Source: Trichoplax sp. H2
Lineage: Eukaryota > Placozoa > Uniplacotomia > Trichoplacea
Direction of reading: 5' to 3'
DNA length: 35,612 bases
Assembly: GCA_003344405.1 (NCBI GenBank)
Contig: NOWV01000366.1
Coordinates: 1 to 35,612 of the forward strand
The position numbers and the translations under genes are program-made. Shown here in pieces: positions 32,206 to 35,612 of this stretch. The notes below the pieces were generated by a model. It made no database searches. It saw only the letters and a program-made list of their open reading frames with translations, and had not been told where the DNA came from. Within the stretch, counting starts at the first letter, position 1. Every line of letters begins with the position of its first letter.

Positions 32206-32226
32206 TAGGGTTAGGGTTAGGGTTAG
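32206..32226. repeat. Interstitial telomeric repeat (TTAGGG, about 3.5 units)
   Basis: TAGGGTTAGGGTTAGGGTTAG lies exactly at the left junction of the block missing from arm A. TTAGGG is the common animal telomere unit. Confidence 0.9.
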
Positions 32227-32951
32227 AGCTAAGGGTGGCCTCTGGGCCTTTAAATTTTGATTTGATGTAATACTCAGATGAAAATTGAATAAACATAGAA
32301 TCTTTATAGAGTTTTCTACACAGCCATTTTGATTGTTACATTTTCTTATAACGGTTGTTATCGACAGAGCAATCTTTGCTTGCGTACGCAAGCGATCCTT
32401 AGACACATTATCACGATTGGCATAGAATTGACCACAGCACTAAGGACATTGTACCGCACTGTCGATATCTTACAGTACCTGCTAATCTGAACTTGGTATG
32501 TCCATCACAGTACATTAGTTATCATAATGTGCTTGGACCATTAACTAATCTTAATATAGCAGAGTATATTACTATTACCGGGATATATATATAATATCGA
32601 ATGATAATATTATCTGTTAATTTAATTAACAAATTGAGCATAAACGTATATTTGACAGTTTCGCTAGCCAACCTTAACATAGCATTAATGCTGTATATAG
32701 TAACCATCCTTATTCGGTAAACATACTAATACGACAGTTACTCAAGGAAATTCGAATTGGTATAGAAATGAATGATCTCTAGGGTTTATATAAATATTAT
32801 TGAGAAGGTATAAGCGATTGATACACATCAGTAAGTACTATTAGTTCTATTGCTCTCATGCAATTGGTAGTGTTACCCTACTGTAGTTCCCCTGTCCCGG
32901 TTATTTTTGATTGCTATATGTCATATAACAAAAAGTGTTTCTAAGAGGATA

Positions 32952-33026
32952 ATGTCAGTTAGTCAGCGATCTGATAGGCGAAAGCGAAGTGAACAACGTA
33001 GAAATGCACGATCAGTGCGTACATAA
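32952..33026 (+). pseudogene. Arg-rich transposon-type ORF start (24 codons)
   Basis: The frame reads MSVSQRSDRRKRSEQRRNAR then four more codons to a TAA. Just after the stop, AAATCAATCTGTTGTGAATATAG resembles AAATCAATTTGTAAGTAATATC in the 33134 frame, so the two frames look like offset copies of one ORF. Strongly basic N-termini of this kind are seen in some mobile-element proteins; the family assignment is not possible here. Confidence 0.4.
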
Positions 33027-33093
33027 AATCAATCTGTTGTGAATATAGTAGTGCCCGGCTATTACCGGGATATGTATAATGTCGAATGGTAAT

Positions 33094-33549
33094 ACTATCT
33101 GTTAATTATTAACAAATGGGTACATTATCGTAAACCGTCAGCAAAGCGACGGGAGTTTGTACATTAAATCAATTTGTAAGTAATATCAGGAATTCTGAAG
33201 TAGATAGTACTTCCAGAGATCAGAATCAGTCAGCAGGTAATCTTAGGAGAAACTATCATCATCGCCAATTACATCGAATAGGAAGATTAGGTGATATTGA
33301 CTCGATAGCAACAATCGATGATTTTGTAATGTGCGAATACAGTAGTTTATACCCATATCTAGCAATAAATTTTTCATTAATTGAGTAGTCCATGACTCTA
33401 CAGTGTACTATACCAATATCTACCGATAAATTTCATTTATACCTTTACTAAAATATCTAATACGAAAATAATGTTGCTATACTATCTGTTAAATATTAAC
33501 AAATGGGTACATTATCGTAAACCTTCAGCAAAGCGACGGGAGTTTGTAC
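33094..33549. repeat. 69-bp direct repeats flanking an open frame
   Basis: 33094-33162 and 33481-33549 match with two or three differences (AACAAATGGGTACATTATCG, GCAAAGCGACGGGAGTTTGT). A weaker third relative starts near 32576 (ACCGGGATAT, ATCTGTTAATT). The second copy ends at the right edge of the block absent from arm A. Confidence 0.9.
33134..33388 (+). pseudogene. Open frame of 84 codons without ATG, transposon-type
   Basis: The run is open from after a TAA to a TAG at 33386-33388. It has mixed composition (QSAGNLRRNYHHRQLHRIG, GDIDSIATIDDF) and ends with CEYSSLYPYLAINF, shared with the fragment at 14584-14724. It lies inside the block that interrupts arm B. It is probably part of a decayed mobile element. 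Confidence 0.45.
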
Positions 33550-33754
33550 TAGTAGTGCTGAAACGAACCTTACTTAGATAACAAAGTGAAGATGACAAGA
33601 AACTGTAGCTGTTGTTTTATTTTTGACAGATACTTATCGCATCAAGTCAATAGGAAGTGCGAGAATTTGAATGTCTTGGAAGAGAAGGCATAATGAATCC
33701 ATAATTCGTTCCCGATTATCCTGTTTTGCTGTTGCTGTCAATCAGATACGCACT

Positions 33755-33925
33755 TAGTACACTGTACTGTACAGTGTACAGTACAGTACTTAGTGTACCA
33801 TGTCCAATTGTCCATGTACGGTACTGTACGTACGGACAGCCTGACGCACAGTATTGCTGCAAATCCATTACATGAATCCTTTTACGTACTGTAAGGTACT
33901 GTACTGTACGGTACAGTACAGTAAA
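33755..33925. promoter_or_regulatory. GTAC-palindrome cluster upstream of selenoprotein H
   Basis: Dense overlapping motifs (ACTGTACTGTACAGTGTACA, GTACTGTACGTACGG, TACTGTACGGTACAGTACAG) lie 85-255 bp upstream of the start codon. Much of this is missing from the duplicated arm A. A promoter or cruciform role is inference from position only. Confidence 0.45.
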
Positions 33926-34009
33926 GACGATATTGATTCCTATTAGCAAAGCAAATGAGAGCACAAGAGCTGCTCGTGCGTATAAATTGGTTAAGGCTAG
34001 ACTACCAAG

Positions 34010-35263
34010 ATGGCACTACGAGGGGAAAAAGGCAAAAATTCAGCCCTTCATAAAGCAGCTAATGGTGTTAGTACTACCAAGAAACTCAAAGCCAAGAGAG
34101 CAAAAGCTCAAACTGTGCGAAAATTTGTTATTGAAAGAAGGTACGAACGTAAAGGATGAGATCGTTGATGTACTATCTCTGCAATCTCGCTATGTTGCAT
34201 TTCTAGTCATGATTGAATGAAAGTCAACTGACTGGAATATAGGCAAGCAGTAGTAATGTTTATGTTTGATACCTCCAATAACTAGCACGGCTAGATAGAA
34301 ATGATAAGCAAAATTGAATTTTACTTCAATTGCAAGGAGCTAATGCTCCGTCATTACAGTATACTACAGTACGTACTGCACTAGCTGTGATAAGTTTCAG
34401 TTAGAAGATTAGCCGACGCAATAATGAATGGGCTCACTAAATCATACTTGTTAGTTGCTCAGGTCATTTTACTACAATGCGATAGGATCCAAATACTTGA
34501 TCCAGGTAACAATGGTTGTACCTGCAACGCAGATATGCTTTTTCTCAGACTATGGTATTAGATCATACATCGACTGTACATTTAGTGTACAATGTACATA
34601 CTATATGATCGTATATACTAGATTTATTGACAGCTTACCATGAACTGGATTTCGTGCATGTATTTCATTGACTGTGCTGATACGAATATTCTTATTAACT
34701 CTAAAATTCAATTTCTACTAAGAATGGACTTTGTAAGTGTTGTATTTATACTAACGTCGCCAATCTACTATCACAATAACTGAAATTGACCACTATCGCT
34801 AGCAATGAAGGCAAAGCTTACAGCTGCTCTATCGATTTCCATTAGTATGACTTGACGTATATATAGGCGTAAAGCTGAAGAACTTACGCAAGCGTTGCTA
34901 GAAACTTTTCCCAACGTAGAAGTAAGTATTAACCCTGAGAAAGCTCGGCCTGCTAGTTTCGAATGTCAAATAGTGACTGAGGAAGGCAACGGTATGTAGA
35001 ACTGTACTTCTTGATGCTTCACTACAACGATTAGTTGATTTGCAGATTCTTTACTACCCAAATTAAGATCTTGCATCAGCTATACTATTACCCTTTGCAT
35101 CGAACATCGTACATCTTGTTCCTTTTACTTTTTAATTGACAAATCTAATTTTATGCTCGTGCGCATATTAGAGATTCTGTTGTGGACTGGCATTAATCGA
35201 TTAAAGAAAGTCAAATTTCCTGAACCCAAAGAAGTAATTGATGCTACCAAAATGGCTTTGTAA
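34010..35263 (+). CDS. SELENOH: Selenoprotein H, with in-frame UGA selenocysteine codon
   Basis: Selenoprotein H is a small thioredoxin-fold, nucleolar redox protein. Three exons join in phase: 34010-34140, 34846-34991 and 35172-35263, giving 122 residues, the same length as the human protein. Exon 1 (MALRGEKGKNS, then a Lys/Arg-rich stretch and KFVIER) resembles the basic nuclear-targeting N-terminus. Exon 2 reads SMTU then RIYRRKAEELTQALLETFP, VEVSINPEK and ASFE. Exon 3 reads LLWTGINRLKKVKFPEPKEV to TAA. RxYxRxA.xL.QAL, NP.KPRRGSFE-like, LWTGI and KFPEP are family hallmarks. The TGA at 34853-34855 aligns with Sec (residue 47). The usual C-x-x-U is S-M-T-U here, because AG|T spans the intron. 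Donors are AAG|GTACGA and ACG|GTATGT; acceptors are CCATTAG and CATATTAG. A SECIS candidate and poly(A) signal follow. The first 13 codons are duplicated at 12467-12505. Confidence 0.9.
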
Positions 35264-35469
35264 TCTAAGCATTGCCAACTAGTTTATTCTCAATTTTTCG
35301 AGTAAACAATAGTAATGTTAACTTTATCCGCTAGTAATTGTTATTTAAGATCTGTAATTATGATGTGTAGCCAAACTCGATTATCTATAACTTGCTCAAT
35401 TTACTGTTTTTGCATAAGTTCAAATGGCTATTCTATCGTACGGCGTGTCCATTCAGCGAGTGTAGTTCC

Positions 35470-35516
35470 ATGACAATGATTGGTGAAACGGATTTTAGTC
35501 TGTCCATGATTTTGAT
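35470..35516 (+). ncRNA. Candidate SECIS element in the SELENOH 3' UTR
   Basis: A SECIS recruits the selenocysteine machinery. ATGA at 35470-35473 is followed after 12 nt by AAA (35486-35488) in a putative apical loop, and TGAT closes at 35513-35516. Pairing between the arms (AAT with ATT, AT with AT, GGTG with wobble partners) is present but contains mismatches, and the lower helix is short (AGTG / CACT). The position, 207 bp after the stop and just before the poly(A) signal, is right. I judged this by eye; a folding program may shift the boundaries. Confidence 0.55.
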
Positions 35517-35538
35517 ACATAAACTGTGTTCACTGAGT

Positions 35539-35544
35539 AATAAA
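35539..35544 (+). terminator. Poly(A) signal AATAAA for SELENOH
   Basis: AATAAA lies 276 bp after the SELENOH stop and 23 bp after the SECIS candidate, so the mRNA would end near 35560. Confidence 0.65.
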
Positions 35545-35612
35545 AAGTGCCATGTATACATCTATTATATCCTTATATTAGCCGAACGTGTACCCTACTG
35601 TATGTACTTACA

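Larger units (their letters stand above)
31799..34055 (+). repeat. Inverted duplication, arm B, interrupted by a 1.34-kb block
   Basis: Segments 31799-32208 and 33553-34055 are contiguous in arm A (12467-13278, opposite orientation). The intervening 32209-33552 is absent there. The junction in arm A reads GTTGATAG|TGTTGAAACG. In arm B GTTGATAG runs into TTAGGG repeats on the left and TAGTGCTGAAACG resumes on the right. The right part contains the promoter side and first codons of selenoprotein H. Confidence 0.87.

Noticed and set aside
32047-32406. 119-codon minus-strand frame with a LTLTLTL stretch
   Set aside because: The Leu-Thr run is the translation of telomeric TTAGGG repeats, and the frame spans the insertion junction, so it is a chance fusion.
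33933-34220. 95-codon plus-strand frame starting MIPISKANEST
   Set aside because: It overlaps SELENOH exon 1 in another frame; the spliced SELENOH reading matches the family over its length.
34853-34855. TGA taken as a nonsense mutation making SELENOH a pseudogene
   Set aside because: It aligns with the Sec position, both flanks are intact, splice phases hold, and a SECIS candidate and poly(A) signal follow.

Overview
The window looks like nuclear DNA of a compact-genome early-branching animal, most likely a placozoan (Trichoplax/Hoilungia type). The evidence is AT-rich sequence, genes built from short exons with ordinary GT..AG introns, metazoan families (caspase, death domain, selenoprotein H, epoxide hydrolase), a very long kinesin-light-chain-type TPR protein and a TTAGGG telomere-type repeat. 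The organism call is inference. Most genes here are only visible after splicing by eye, because long open frames miss them.

Layout. 0.4-1.5 kb: a five-exon minus-strand gene of unknown family. 1.8-2.0 kb: a possible plus-strand terminal exon. 2.6-3.5 kb: a diverged tandem duplication. 4.06-5.7 kb: a minus-strand caspase with intact His and Cys catalytic motifs, the QACRG box being split by an intron. 6.1-6.8 and 10.1-10.8 kb: two copies of an interspersed repeat, with a third, inverted copy at 25.1-25.5 kb. 7.2-9.85 kb: a minus-strand epoxide hydrolase pseudogene with several stops and frameshifts. 10.9-12.46 kb: a diverged array of about 300-bp units. 12.47-13.28 kb: an inverted copy of sequence from 31.8-34.05 kb that includes the first codons of the selenoprotein H gene. 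13.9-14.7 kb: gene fragments (a possible two-exon piece, a broken death-effector-like piece and a transposon ORF scrap). 15.7-16.25 kb: a small minus-strand death-domain gene. 17.0-23.75 kb: a single-exon-dominated minus-strand gene for a 2090-residue TPR protein with 43 units at exact 126-bp spacing. 24.07-24.74 kb: a fresh 339-bp tandem duplication upstream of it. 25.5-30 kb: gene-poor, with relic ORFs. 30.5-31.4 kb: a dense cluster of repeats, including a perfect 62-bp palindrome and a 230-bp element with terminal inverted repeats. 31.8-34.05 kb: the second arm of the inverted duplication, interrupted by a 1.34-kb block that starts with telomeric repeats. 34.0-35.55 kb: a three-exon plus-strand selenoprotein H gene with an in-frame UGA, a candidate SECIS and a poly(A) signal.

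Functional reading. A caspase, a death-domain adaptor-like protein and a death-effector-like relic lie within 12 kb, next to a TPR scaffold, so the centre of the window may be a small cell-death or innate-sensing neighbourhood; this is inference from proximity only. Selenoprotein H is an unrelated redox gene whose 5' end was copied by a segmental duplication. No convincing tRNA, rRNA or CRISPR array was seen.
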